This document shows, piece by piece, positions 18,096 through 25,577 of a stretch of 64,000 bases of DNA (the stretch's first letter is position 1; each line of letters starts with the position of its first letter). The stretch spans positions 62,001 to 126,000 of the IMG/VR virus record IMGVR_UViG_3300012936_000001; one strand, written 5' to 3'. Under the pieces are notes generated by a model that was not told where the DNA came from, did not search any database, and saw only the letters and a program-made list of their open reading frames with translations. The DNA is from a virus. Made by a program: the position numbers and the translations under genes.

Positions 18096-18117
18096 TTAGA
18101 AATAATTTACAAATTTT

Positions 18118-18146
18118 GTGTAAAGTCTTCTAAAAAATATTATATT
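18118..18146 (+). promoter_or_regulatory. Sigma70-like promoter, GTGTAA-17-TATATT
   Basis: GTGTAA at 18118-18123 and TATATT at 18141-18146 with a 17-base spacer, just upstream of the gene at 18175. The spacing equals that of the stronger TTGTAA-17-TATAAT set. Confidence 0.4.
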
Positions 18147-18174
18147 AATTAGGAATAACACCGCAGGAGAGAAA

Positions 18175-18819
18175 ATGTCAAAATCACTTAAAAAACTTTT
18201 GCTCGAGTCAATAGATGGTGCAACTGTTAATAATTTCCAAGAGATAGTCGACAACCATGGGTTCTTAGGAACCAAAGGCATTATAGTGACAGAAAAAGAT
18301 CTGATCGGATCTGATAAATATGTTCTCTTTGCATCTCCCTCCGGTCTCAAGCACATCGAAGAAAGGCACAAGGATCCTAATATGCCAGGTTCTGTTTTCG
18401 TACAGGGTATCAATCTTTATAACGTCATGCAAGACATAATTCAAGATAACCCTCCAAATGACATGCGACAATTTCCAAAAGTAAAATGGATAGAAGTAAA
18501 AATGAACGATGTTGTTGGCTATTCTGGAATATATCTAGACTCCCCAGAAAAAGTTGCAAAGATGAAAGATTTTGCAACCCCCGGAGGAAGAGGAGAGATT
18601 GTTAAAGTAGCTCCTGGAAAATTATATCCAACAAACGCCATGTCGCTGATTACGATAAAAATTGGAGACTTATCAGATGGAAGGGAGGCTCTATCTCTGA
18701 TTACTTTATTTCCTGGTGATGGGTCTATTGATGGAGTCGAGATTCCTTCTTCAAGGGATGAATTTGCAGCAAAAGGATTTTATTTTCAACTTCCTCCAGA
18801 ATCTCCAGCACTAAAATAG
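18175..18819 (+). CDS. Leader-bearing protein, possible nuclease-like cargo
   Basis: A 214-residue protein of unknown family. It begins MSKSLKKLLLE then Ser: a basic amphipathic segment ending in LLLE, a fit to the prohead protease consensus. The body has GLKHIEERHKD near residues 60-70; an H-I-x-x-R-H pattern occurs in some small phage RNase-like domains of the barnase/EndoU/RelE-like group, and a late ALSLITLFPGDG strand would be compatible. This is only a motif-level hint. It has a strong AGGAG site and its own promoter-like element, and sits between tail tube and baseplate genes. A head-packaged protein delivered to the host is my inference. Confidence 0.5.
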   Translation: MSKSLKKLLLESIDGATVNNFQEIVDNHGFLGTKGIIVTEKDLIGSDKYVLFASPSGLKHIEERHKDPNMPGSVFVQGINLYNVMQDIIQDNPPNDMRQFPKVKWIEVKMNDVVGYSGIYLDSPEKVAKMKDFATPGGRGEIVKVAPGKLYPTNAMSLITIKIGDLSDGREALSLITLFPGDGSIDGVEIPSSRDEFAAKGFYFQLPPESPALK

Positions 18820-18848
18820 TTTACAGAGCAAAAATTGAGCAATATAAT
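18820..18848 (+). promoter_or_regulatory. Sigma70-like promoter, TTTACA-17-TATAAT
   Basis: TTTACA (18820-18825), 17-base spacer, TATAAT (18843-18848). It overlaps the preceding stop codon and lies 50 nt before the gp26-like start at 18899. Confidence 0.6.
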
Positions 18849-18898
18849 TATCAGTGAGTTCTGTTCAGTTATTTTAATAAAGATTCATGGAGTTATAG

Positions 18899-19768
18899 AT
18901 GAGTACAAGACAAGGAAACGATGTCTTCAAAGACGATAAACCAGAAGGCGCTACAGGTTGGACTGGCCCGTCTTCTAATGTAATGAGAGACGAATTTGGT
19001 CTCGAGATCCCAGTGGAGTCAATTCCGCTTCCATCCAAAGGAGTTGTATATCCGCCAGATTCGCCACTGTATGGCAAAGAAACGATAGACATACGTCCTA
19101 TGACAGCCCGCGAAGAGGATATTCTTACAAGCCGCGCGCTAATTAAAAAAGGCACAGTTATCACAGAATTAATCAAGAGCTGTTTAATTGATAAAAGAAT
19201 CAACCCAGAAGATCTGTTGGTTGGAGACAGAAACGCAGTTATGACATCTCTCAGGATTACAGGCTACGGTTCTGATTATAACGTTGAGGTTGGTTGCCCT
19301 TCTTGTGGAGAGAAATCGAAACAATGTTTTGATCTGACAGAGCTTCCGATCAAGAGACTCGCACAGAATCCTATTGCTGAAGGATCAAATTGTTTTGAGT
19401 GCAAAATAGCAACTGGCGTTGAAGGAAAAGAACTGGTTATACGGTATCGTTTTATGACAGGTACAGACGAAAGAGAAATCCAAGTTTTGCAAGAAAGAAA
19501 AAAGAAAAAAGGATTTTCTGCAGATCAACTAATTACGACAAGATACCAAAGACAGATTGTTGCTGTAAATAACGTGACAGATAAGTCAAAAATTCAGATG
19601 TTCATTCAGAAAATGCCAACGAAATACTCTCGAACTCTTCGTAAACACATGGACGAAAACGAACCTGGCGTCGAAATGAAAGCGCATATGCAGTGTCCTC
19701 ATTGTTTCGAGGAGTCGGAGGTCTCCATGCCCATTGGGGCTAGCTTTTTTTGGCCTGACGCCGGATAA
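18899..19768 (+). CDS. 26: Baseplate protein, T4 gp26-like
   Basis: A 289-residue baseplate hub component or assembly factor. The pattern IPLPSKGVVYPPDS, then DIRPMTAREEDILTSRALIKKG, LIKSCLIDK, LLVGDRNAVMTSLRITGYG matches the T4 gp26 family as extended in marine T4-like phages. It carries two CxxC pairs, CPSCGEKSKQC near residue 138 and CPHC near 271, suggesting a zinc ribbon. It has a GGAG site and its own sigma70-like promoter. Its 3' end overlaps the next gene by 35 nt, implying coupled translation. Confidence 0.75.
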   Translation: MSTRQGNDVFKDDKPEGATGWTGPSSNVMRDEFGLEIPVESIPLPSKGVVYPPDSPLYGKETIDIRPMTAREEDILTSRALIKKGTVITELIKSCLIDKRINPEDLLVGDRNAVMTSLRITGYGSDYNVEVGCPSCGEKSKQCFDLTELPIKRLAQNPIAEGSNCFECKIATGVEGKELVIRYRFMTGTDEREIQVLQERKKKKGFSADQLITTRYQRQIVAVNNVTDKSKIQMFIQKMPTKYSRTLRKHMDENEPGVEMKAHMQCPHCFEESEVSMPIGASFFWPDAG

Positions 19769-20024
19769 CAAAGAAATATTTCTTGAACAGATTTTTAATT
19801 TAATGTACTACATTGGATTTACATATCACGAAGCTTACAATATTCCAGTCTGGCAAAGAAGATGGTTTATACAACGTCTTAATACCGAATTAGAGCGAGC
19901 AAAAAAAGCGAATGGAGGAGAGGCCCCTCCAACAAGAGCAATGCATCAGAACACCCCTGACGTACGCTCCATGATGGGGAGAATGAGATCGCAAGTTCCA
20001 GCTAATCTAAGAAGATTTACATAA
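19734..20024 (+). CDS. Small baseplate assembly protein (gp51/gp28-like position)
   Basis: A 96-residue protein overlapping the gp26-like gene. No ATG is available at the 5' end; the likely start is TTG at 19734, with GGAG about 12 nt upstream inside the preceding gene, so translation probably depends on coupling. The core (FLEQIFNLMYYIGFTYHEAY, then IPVWQRRWFIQRLNTELERA) is a compact helical protein of a type that commonly follows gp26-like genes in large T4-like phages. An unstructured C-terminal tail follows. A hub assembly role is inferred from this conserved neighbourhood. The exact T4 counterpart is uncertain. Confidence 0.55.
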   Translation: MGLAFFGLTPDNKEIFLEQIFNLMYYIGFTYHEAYNIPVWQRRWFIQRLNTELERAKKANGGEAPPTRAMHQNTPDVRSMMGRMRSQVPANLRRFT

Positions 20025-20027
20025 ATT

Positions 20028-20056
20028 TTGTAAAAAAGCGAAGAATAAGCTATAAT
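20028..20056 (+). promoter_or_regulatory. Sigma70-like promoter, TTGTAA-17-TATAAT
   Basis: TTGTAA (20028-20033), 17-base spacer and consensus TATAAT (20051-20056), right after the baseplate gene stop. The next start is 115 nt downstream, leaving an unusually long leader. Confidence 0.75.
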
Positions 20057-20062
20057 CAAAAA

Positions 20063-20134
20063 GACACCCTACTACAAATAAACATGAAGATGCATGTAAA
20101 TTACTAAGACGATAGGTGAAAACATACAAGGGTG
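20063..20134 (+). promoter_or_regulatory. Structured mRNA leader candidate
   Basis: The predicted transcript start is near 20063. CACCCT at 20065-20070 can pair with AGGGTG at 20129-20134, closing a domain that contains a smaller hairpin ACATG/CATGT (20082-20086 with 20093-20097). About 37 nt later the gene at 20172 begins. The closing stem at the extreme 5' end suggests RNA protection or regulation. It matches no riboswitch class that I know. Confidence 0.35.
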
Positions 20135-20171
20135 ACGAATATGCTAGTAACCAACCATAGGGAATAAGTCT

Positions 20172-20429
20172 ATGCAAAATAAAGAAACTCAACTTCTAAT
20201 AATAGAGTATCTAAATGCAGGGCTTGTTCCCTATGTTCCATTTTCAAATATACACTTTAACAAAAAGCCAACAAGAAAACAAAAAAGAAAGTTTCGAAAA
20301 TTATGGAGAAAACTTTCCGACGAAATAGCAAAATCAGATCATGGTACATATCCGTCGTTCAAGAAAAGAAGGTTAAGAAAGACCATTGTCTTAAATGAAA
20401 TGTTTTCAAGAATAGAAAGGCCAAAATGA
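20172..20429 (+). CDS. Small basic hypothetical protein
   Basis: An 85-residue protein, strongly basic from about residue 33 (KPTRKQKRKFRKLWRKLSDE) to 70, with a hydrophobic N-terminal third. It could bind nucleic acid, but there is no recognised motif. It is the first gene after a strong promoter and a structured leader, and its stop overlaps the next start (ATGA). No family recognised. Confidence 0.5.
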   Translation: MQNKETQLLIIEYLNAGLVPYVPFSNIHFNKKPTRKQKRKFRKLWRKLSDEIAKSDHGTYPSFKKRRLRKTIVLNEMFSRIERPK

Positions 20430-20863
20430 ATTTACAAGAAGTAAAGGTAGGCGATTGTTGTTTTTTTCTCGTGCGTGGTGTGAATACACCAAAATTTGGT
20501 GAGATTTACAAAATTAGCGAAAAAGAAGAAATCATTCATGTAATAGAAGTCAAGGACTCGAAGTACTATTCAGTACATTCTAGAAATTTTGCATGGAACA
20601 AAGAAGACTTAAAAGATAAAAAATGGGAAGATCCACATAATTATAATGACACAGTGGAGAATGCTAATGAAAAAGAAACTACTAAAAGAAGCAGTAATGT
20701 TCATAACAGGAAGAAGGCCTCAGATTCAAATAAAAGGAGAATCAAAAAAAGCAAAGGCACTTCTGAGAGTGATGGTAGCAAGCAAAAATTTATACGAAGC
20801 ACTGGAAAGCAAAAATCCAAAACTAAAAGAAATAGAAAAGCTAGTAGAAATAAAAAAGGTTAG
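20426..20863 (+). CDS. Hypothetical protein whose 3' part overlaps another gene
   Basis: An open frame of 145 codons. The first ~75 residues look like a genuine small domain (VKVGDCCFFLVRGVNTPKFG, then IIHVIEVKDSKYYSV), similar in feel to SH3-like phage proteins. After about residue 80 it becomes an unbroken Lys/Arg/Ser/Asn-rich tail, exactly where a second credible gene (20667-20909) runs in another frame. Either two functional proteins overlap for 197 nt or the true ancestral stop of this gene was lost. The tail composition is what out-of-frame reading of an AT-rich gene gives. The start is supported by the ATGA overlap. Confidence 0.45.
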   Translation: MNLQEVKVGDCCFFLVRGVNTPKFGEIYKISEKEEIIHVIEVKDSKYYSVHSRNFAWNKEDLKDKKWEDPHNYNDTVENANEKETTKRSSNVHNRKKASDSNKRRIKKSKGTSESDGSKQKFIRSTGKQKSKTKRNRKASRNKKG

Positions 20864-20909
20864 AGCCTTCCAGTTCAAAAAGATTACAGGAAACGATTGG
20901 CCGTTATAA
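20667..20909 (+). CDS. Small conserved-type phage protein in alternative frame
   Basis: An 80-residue protein starting at ATG 20667 with GGAG at 20655-20658. The sequence (ALLRVMVASKNLYEALES, then EKLVEIKKVRAFQFKKITG and a final WPL) resembles small helical proteins found next to tape measure genes in T4-like phages, and is far more protein-like than the overlapping frame. It begins MKKKLLKE, another basic segment ending in L-x-E, although nothing else indicates head packaging. It directly precedes the tape measure gene, so a tail chaperone role is possible but unproven. Confidence 0.55.
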   Translation: MKKKLLKEAVMFITGRRPQIQIKGESKKAKALLRVMVASKNLYEALESKNPKLKEIEKLVEIKKVRAFQFKKITGNDWPL

Positions 20910-20934
20910 TTTAAACTCAAAATTCAAGTCAAAC

Positions 20935-20942
20935 ATATTTAT
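20935..20942 (+). promoter_or_regulatory. Candidate late promoter element ATATTTAT
   Basis: ATATTTAT ends 30 nt before the tape measure GTG start at 20973. Confidence 0.5.
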
Positions 20943-20972
20943 CAATGCATGGCTTGAGTTTCGGAGATAAAT

Positions 20973-23900
20973 GTGGCTAATGACGATAGAAAAGAATTAG
21001 AAGAGACCGGCAAAGCCGCCGAAGAAGCCACGGCTTCATTGGGACGAATGGCTGCTCAAATGAACGAGTTTTTCAAGGTTTTGGCAGGTGTTTCTGAAAA
21101 AGCAGCTGAGGAAACAAAGTCTGTTTCCGAACAAATGGAAGAAGCCGCAAAAAAAGCAGGTCTCGCCGCCGGCGCAACCGACGATTATGAAAAGGTTCTA
21201 CAGGAATTAAACAAAACATCTAATAGGTCCAGGAAGGAATTGACCGGTTTTCAAAAAGGCCTTTCCGATGCATATGATAAGGCGCTAAAATTTAATCTTG
21301 GATTATCTCTTATCAACGGAACTCTTGCATCGGTCAAGTCTACATTTGGACTTATGCAATCGATGCTGTCCGGAGCAATGTCAGCAATAAAAGGATTTAT
21401 TGGATTGGTTGATGGGCTATGGACTGGTCTCCTGGACGCAGCGGTTGATTACATGAACGGATCATCAGCCCTAAGACAAGCAATAGAGAACGTTAGAAAA
21501 GAATTCGGTGACTTGGCAACAAACGAAGGTGCTCAAGTCATGACGATGTATAAAGAGCTCAACAAAACATCTTCAACCCTTCGTACCACCGGTAGATCTC
21601 TGTGGAATACTTTTGGCGATTTTGCAGAAAGATTGCAATTCGTTACCGAAATAGCAACAGCAGCCGGCGGAGCAATGACCCGTTTCGGCGATTCGCTAGT
21701 AAAAAATCTGCCGCAAGTTGCGCTACTAAATAAATCTTTAAACGTATCAAACGAAGCGTTGATACAAATGATTAAAAACTCCGAACGTGCAGGCCAGGAT
21801 CCAAAAGAGGCATTCGATGAATTGGCAGTCTCTGTAGCGCACCTTTCAAAACAATTTGGCGTGTCTGCCAAAATGATAGGAAAGAATTTTGACGAGTTAA
21901 TAAAAGACACGGATACATTTGGTCATATGGGTCCAAAAGCCCTAGCATCCGTGGCAACTTACGCAGCAAAATTAAATGTTGAAATATCTACATTAAAAGG
22001 CCTGATGACCACATTCGATACATTCGAAGGAGCCGCGACAGCCGCAGGAAAACTAAATGAAGTTCTAGGAATACAAGTCGACACAATGAAGATGATAAAT
22101 GCTGACAATCCAGCCGAAAGACTGGATATGATGCGCAAGGCTTTTGAAGATACTGGTAAATCCGTTAACGATCTATCTAGACATGAACTCAAAGCACTGT
22201 CAGGTGCGTTGGATGGCATGCCAATTGAAGATCTTAAAAATTCTTTATCAATGTCAACAGATGATGTAAACTTTGCAGAGATTGCGGATGAGGCAGCCGA
22301 GGCTCAGAAAAAGATGTCTCCTGTGGAGGCAATGAACGAGCTATCAAAAAATATTGAGAAGCTTATAAAAAGTGGCGAGTTAGTAAAGGGTGGATTCTTT
22401 GCAAACTTTGTAGAAGGTATCAGTCTAGGAATCGAAAGATCGAAAGGATTTCGAACCCTAATGAGATATATTGGCCGACAATTAAAAGCTGTTCTCAATG
22501 CCGGTAAAGCAGTTGGAAAGATATTAGGTCCAATCTTTTCAGAAAAAGGACCACTTGGCAAATTAATAAAGCAATACAAACAGCTTATTGACTTTTCAAC
22601 AAAAGGTTCTATCGGGGCAAACTTTCTTATTGATATAAAAAATGCATTTAAGGGACTAATGAAAGACCTAGAGACAGACCCAAAAAAGGCGTTAACAAAA
22701 TTCTTTGATAATCTCAAAAAAGCTTGGAAAACTTATACTTCAGCAAAGTCCCCAATGGTAACAAATATCGGAGAAGGATTCAAAAACTTATTTATCGGCG
22801 CCCTAGAATATATACGGGACGAAGTTCCAAAAATGATAAAGGATCTTGGCGAAACCGTCTCTGCGGTCACCGAAGGAATTGGTAATGCCTTTGCAGAAGA
22901 TGGCGCGGTTAAGAAAATACAAGATCCATTTTTGTTAGCGCTCAGTGAGGCATTCACGGCTGTGTTCAAAGCAGTTTGGCATCACTTAGTTGGACCGGTT
23001 ATAGATCTTGCAGTCACACTTGGCGGTATACTTTTTGATTACATGTATCCAATATTAGAAAAAGTTTTTCTTGCGCTCATGATCAAGGCAATCGTAACCG
23101 CAATGCTGCAGGCAGTTGTTGCTTCGGCGGTTAAAAGGGTAATAGGTGCGGCAATGATGAAACTTGGCATGCAGGTCGCCGTACAGAACACTGTTGTTAA
23201 CCAAACAATAATACAAGGAGCTGCACAGACTGGAGGTGTGGCAACAGCGATAAACACCACCGCAAAAAGTATTACTATGGCAACGCTAGGCAATGCTCTT
23301 AAGATTGCTGGGTTCATGACAGTGATGGCATTTACTTTCATCGCCGCGGCATTTGGGCTTTATAAAGCAGCCGAAGCTGCCGGCATAACAAGCGACTTCA
23401 CCGGTTATCTAAAAACTTTTGCTGCGATCGGCCTGATAGCAGGGGCAACTGCCGCATTGATCTTTACGGTAACTGCCGCTGGAGAAGCACTCAGCAAAAT
23501 GTCACCGATGGCAATATTAAAGGGCGTCGTCGCTGTTGGACTCGCACTTCTCGCGATAGGAGGTCTTACGCTGCCTCTAATGTTTATAAACTATATGGTC
23601 GAAGGACTTGACTTATCGAGAGTTCTTGCTGCAGTTGGAATTATGGGTGTGCTTGTGCTTGAAGCTGCAGTCCTTATTGGGCTTGCCATAGCCGCAGGGG
23701 CCGCCGTCTCGGGCCCTCAAGCTATCCTGTTGGGAACAGGTCTCGCCGCTGTTGCGGCTGTGTTAACAGTTTTGGCTATTGCTGTAGGACCGGTCATGGC
23801 GCTAATAGCTTTAATGATCGGTAACATGAAACTCGAACCAGTAAGTAAAGCGGTAAACATAATGGGTAAATTAGTCCTTATGGCTGCAGGTTTGACCCTA

Positions 23901-25352
23901 ACAGCTATCGCAGTTGGATTTGCAATCGGCGCAAGCTTTGGTGTTGGTGGAGTAGCTATTGGTGTTGGATTCGCTGCGATCGCATCAATACTTTACACAG
24001 TAGTTGACGTGCTAGCCGGTCCCGATGGTATATTAGCATCGGTCAACAAGATAAAAATCACCAACTTCGACAACCTAGCTAAGAAAATAGCCTTCCTAGA
24101 AAAGCTTATGAATCTTATAACCGGAGTTGGAAAGGTTGCTATTGATGCTGCAAAGATCGCTGGTAACGTTTCAACGGGATTCTTTACTTCGTCAACAACA
24201 GCGACAAAACAATTCAAACAAGTGATGGCATCCATAAAAAGCATAATAGTAGCAATGAAAGATTCGTTAGTCGATGTCATTACGAACGTCAAGACGTTAA
24301 TGGTTCGCATCGGAACGGTAGATGCCAAGAAACTAAAAGCAGCTTCTGTAATTGCGCAAGTTGTGGGCTCGCTAGCCCAATTAATGGGCTCGATGACCGA
24401 TCCAATGAAGGAAGTGGCACGACTGGCGAAGAATAGAGATGGCGAGGTTGATTCGGGTGCGCTCACGAGCATGTTAAACAGCATGTCATCCGTTATGGAT
24501 ATATTTATTGGTAGCGATGCAAACAAGGGAGCATTAGAAAGAATCATCGATAACGTTATTAAGATGTCCGAAATGTTCAAGGGTAAACCTATCAAGGGAA
24601 TTAAAGGAAGACTAAGACTAGTTGGTATAGCGTTTAAAGCTTTTTCAGATGTTTCGACTGGGCTTGCAGCTGTAATGACCGCAATGAAGAAAAGACGATC
24701 GACCATGATAACCGAGGCAGATGAAAGTCGTAGGGCTCGTTATGGAGATCAAAAAACAACCCAAACCCGGGCAGACGTAATTGACCCTGATGATTTGGAA
24801 AAGACTATTAACAAATTAACGGCAGTGTTCAGCGGCGGGTCGCTGTCAAAATTTGTAAATGCATTGAACTCAGAAGCAAAACTGACAAAAGCAGTTGATC
24901 AAAAAGCACTTGATAAACTCGAGGCTGCTATGGGGTCCGCAGATAGCGTCATAAGTATAATGGACAAAGTATTTAAGCCTGAAACATTAAGAGCCGTAAC
25001 GGCAACGATGAATCGAATAAGAAAACTCAACGATTTGATAAGAACAACGCCAAAAGGCGAAACAACTGTCAAGATGCTCTTGCAAGAGGGAGAGCAAATA
25101 ATGAAGCAAGTGGCTAAATTTTCAAAATCTGTAGATGTGAAAATGTTGAATAAAGCCGAAGCCTTGGTTGGTATTGCCGAAAAAGATGGTAAAATACAAA
25201 TAGTAACTGATAAAATAAGCGTTAATTTCCATTTAAATATCAAGATGGAAACAAAGGAAATAGCGTATGCTCTTCACAAAGGAAAAGATGGGCCTTACTT
25301 TGAACTCAATCACAAATACCAACAGGATCCGTTTTTCAAGAACAATAACTAG
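20973..25352 (+). CDS. Tail tape measure protein
   Basis: Determines tail length and is ejected ahead of DNA. The 1,459-residue protein has the expected architecture: Ala/Glu/Lys-rich helices at the N-terminus (to about 130), helical middle, a strongly hydrophobic stretch with several membrane-type segments (about 770-1010, for example VAVGLALLAIGGLTLPLMFI), and a polar C-terminal third. The start is GTG 20973 with GGAG at 20963-20966; an ATG two bases upstream is in another frame and soon stops. Its length is well above T4 gp29 (590), so the tail is probably long. It sits between small hub genes and large baseplate genes. Confidence 0.8.
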   Translation: MANDDRKELEETGKAAEEATASLGRMAAQMNEFFKVLAGVSEKAAEETKSVSEQMEEAAKKAGLAAGATDDYEKVLQELNKTSNRSRKELTGFQKGLSDAYDKALKFNLGLSLINGTLASVKSTFGLMQSMLSGAMSAIKGFIGLVDGLWTGLLDAAVDYMNGSSALRQAIENVRKEFGDLATNEGAQVMTMYKELNKTSSTLRTTGRSLWNTFGDFAERLQFVTEIATAAGGAMTRFGDSLVKNLPQVALLNKSLNVSNEALIQMIKNSERAGQDPKEAFDELAVSVAHLSKQFGVSAKMIGKNFDELIKDTDTFGHMGPKALASVATYAAKLNVEISTLKGLMTTFDTFEGAATAAGKLNEVLGIQVDTMKMINADNPAERLDMMRKAFEDTGKSVNDLSRHELKALSGALDGMPIEDLKNSLSMSTDDVNFAEIADEAAEAQKKMSPVEAMNELSKNIEKLIKSGELVKGGFFANFVEGISLGIERSKGFRTLMRYIGRQLKAVLNAGKAVGKILGPIFSEKGPLGKLIKQYKQLIDFSTKGSIGANFLIDIKNAFKGLMKDLETDPKKALTKFFDNLKKAWKTYTSAKSPMVTNIGEGFKNLFIGALEYIRDEVPKMIKDLGETVSAVTEGIGNAFAEDGAVKKIQDPFLLALSEAFTAVFKAVWHHLVGPVIDLAVTLGGILFDYMYPILEKVFLALMIKAIVTAMLQAVVASAVKRVIGAAMMKLGMQVAVQNTVVNQTIIQGAAQTGGVATAINTTAKSITMATLGNALKIAGFMTVMAFTFIAAAFGLYKAAEAAGITSDFTGYLKTFAAIGLIAGATAALIFTVTAAGEALSKMSPMAILKGVVAVGLALLAIGGLTLPLMFINYMVEGLDLSRVLAAVGIMGVLVLEAAVLIGLAIAAGAAVSGPQAILLGTGLAAVAAVLTVLAIAVGPVMALIALMIGNMKLEPVSKAVNIMGKLVLMAAGLTLTAIAVGFAIGASFGVGGVAIGVGFAAIASILYTVVDVLAGPDGILASVNKIKITNFDNLAKKIAFLEKLMNLITGVGKVAIDAAKIAGNVSTGFFTSSTTATKQFKQVMASIKSIIVAMKDSLVDVITNVKTLMVRIGTVDAKKLKAASVIAQVVGSLAQLMGSMTDPMKEVARLAKNRDGEVDSGALTSMLNSMSSVMDIFIGSDANKGALERIIDNVIKMSEMFKGKPIKGIKGRLRLVGIAFKAFSDVSTGLAAVMTAMKKRRSTMITEADESRRARYGDQKTTQTRADVIDPDDLEKTINKLTAVFSGGSLSKFVNALNSEAKLTKAVDQKALDKLEAAMGSADSVISIMDKVFKPETLRAVTATMNRIRKLNDLIRTTPKGETTVKMLLQEGEQIMKQVAKFSKSVDVKMLNKAEALVGIAEKDGKIQIVTDKISVNFHLNIKMETKEIAYALHKGKDGPYFELNHKYQQDPFFKNNN

Positions 25353-25361
25353 GATGCCAAA

Positions 25362-25577
25362 ATGAAAGAAAAAAAATTTATGATTAAAGAAGTACTTGAA
25401 TCCGAACAGTATAAAGAGTTTCTAGAAAATGTTCCTCAAGAACAGCGAAAGACCGTTATTGAATATACCTTGGGGTTATGTCAAAAGCGGCAAAAAATGC
25501 TTGACATGGTCCAAAATTTATCAGACGAAGAAAAGGTAAAACTAATGAAGGAGTTGACCGGTGTCAGAGATAGATGA
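25362..25577 (+). CDS. Small helical hypothetical protein
   Basis: A 71-residue charged helical protein 9 nt after the tape measure. It begins MKEKKFMIKE, loosely like the basic leaders seen elsewhere. No motif is recognised. Its 3' end overlaps the next gene by 17 nt, so its translation probably drives that of the following large baseplate protein, which has a GTG start inside it. Confidence 0.5.
   Translation: MKEKKFMIKEVLESEQYKEFLENVPQEQRKTVIEYTLGLCQKRQKMLDMVQNLSDEEKVKLMKELTGVRDR

Noticed and set aside
20025-20171. tRNA gene in the longest gaps (also 8039-8196)
   Set aside because: No T-loop GTTCRANNC consensus and no cloverleaf could be drawn.
23993-24706. 237-codon minus-strand frame inside the tape measure gene
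   Set aside because: Shadow of a long gene with biased codons; no initiation signal and no domain.
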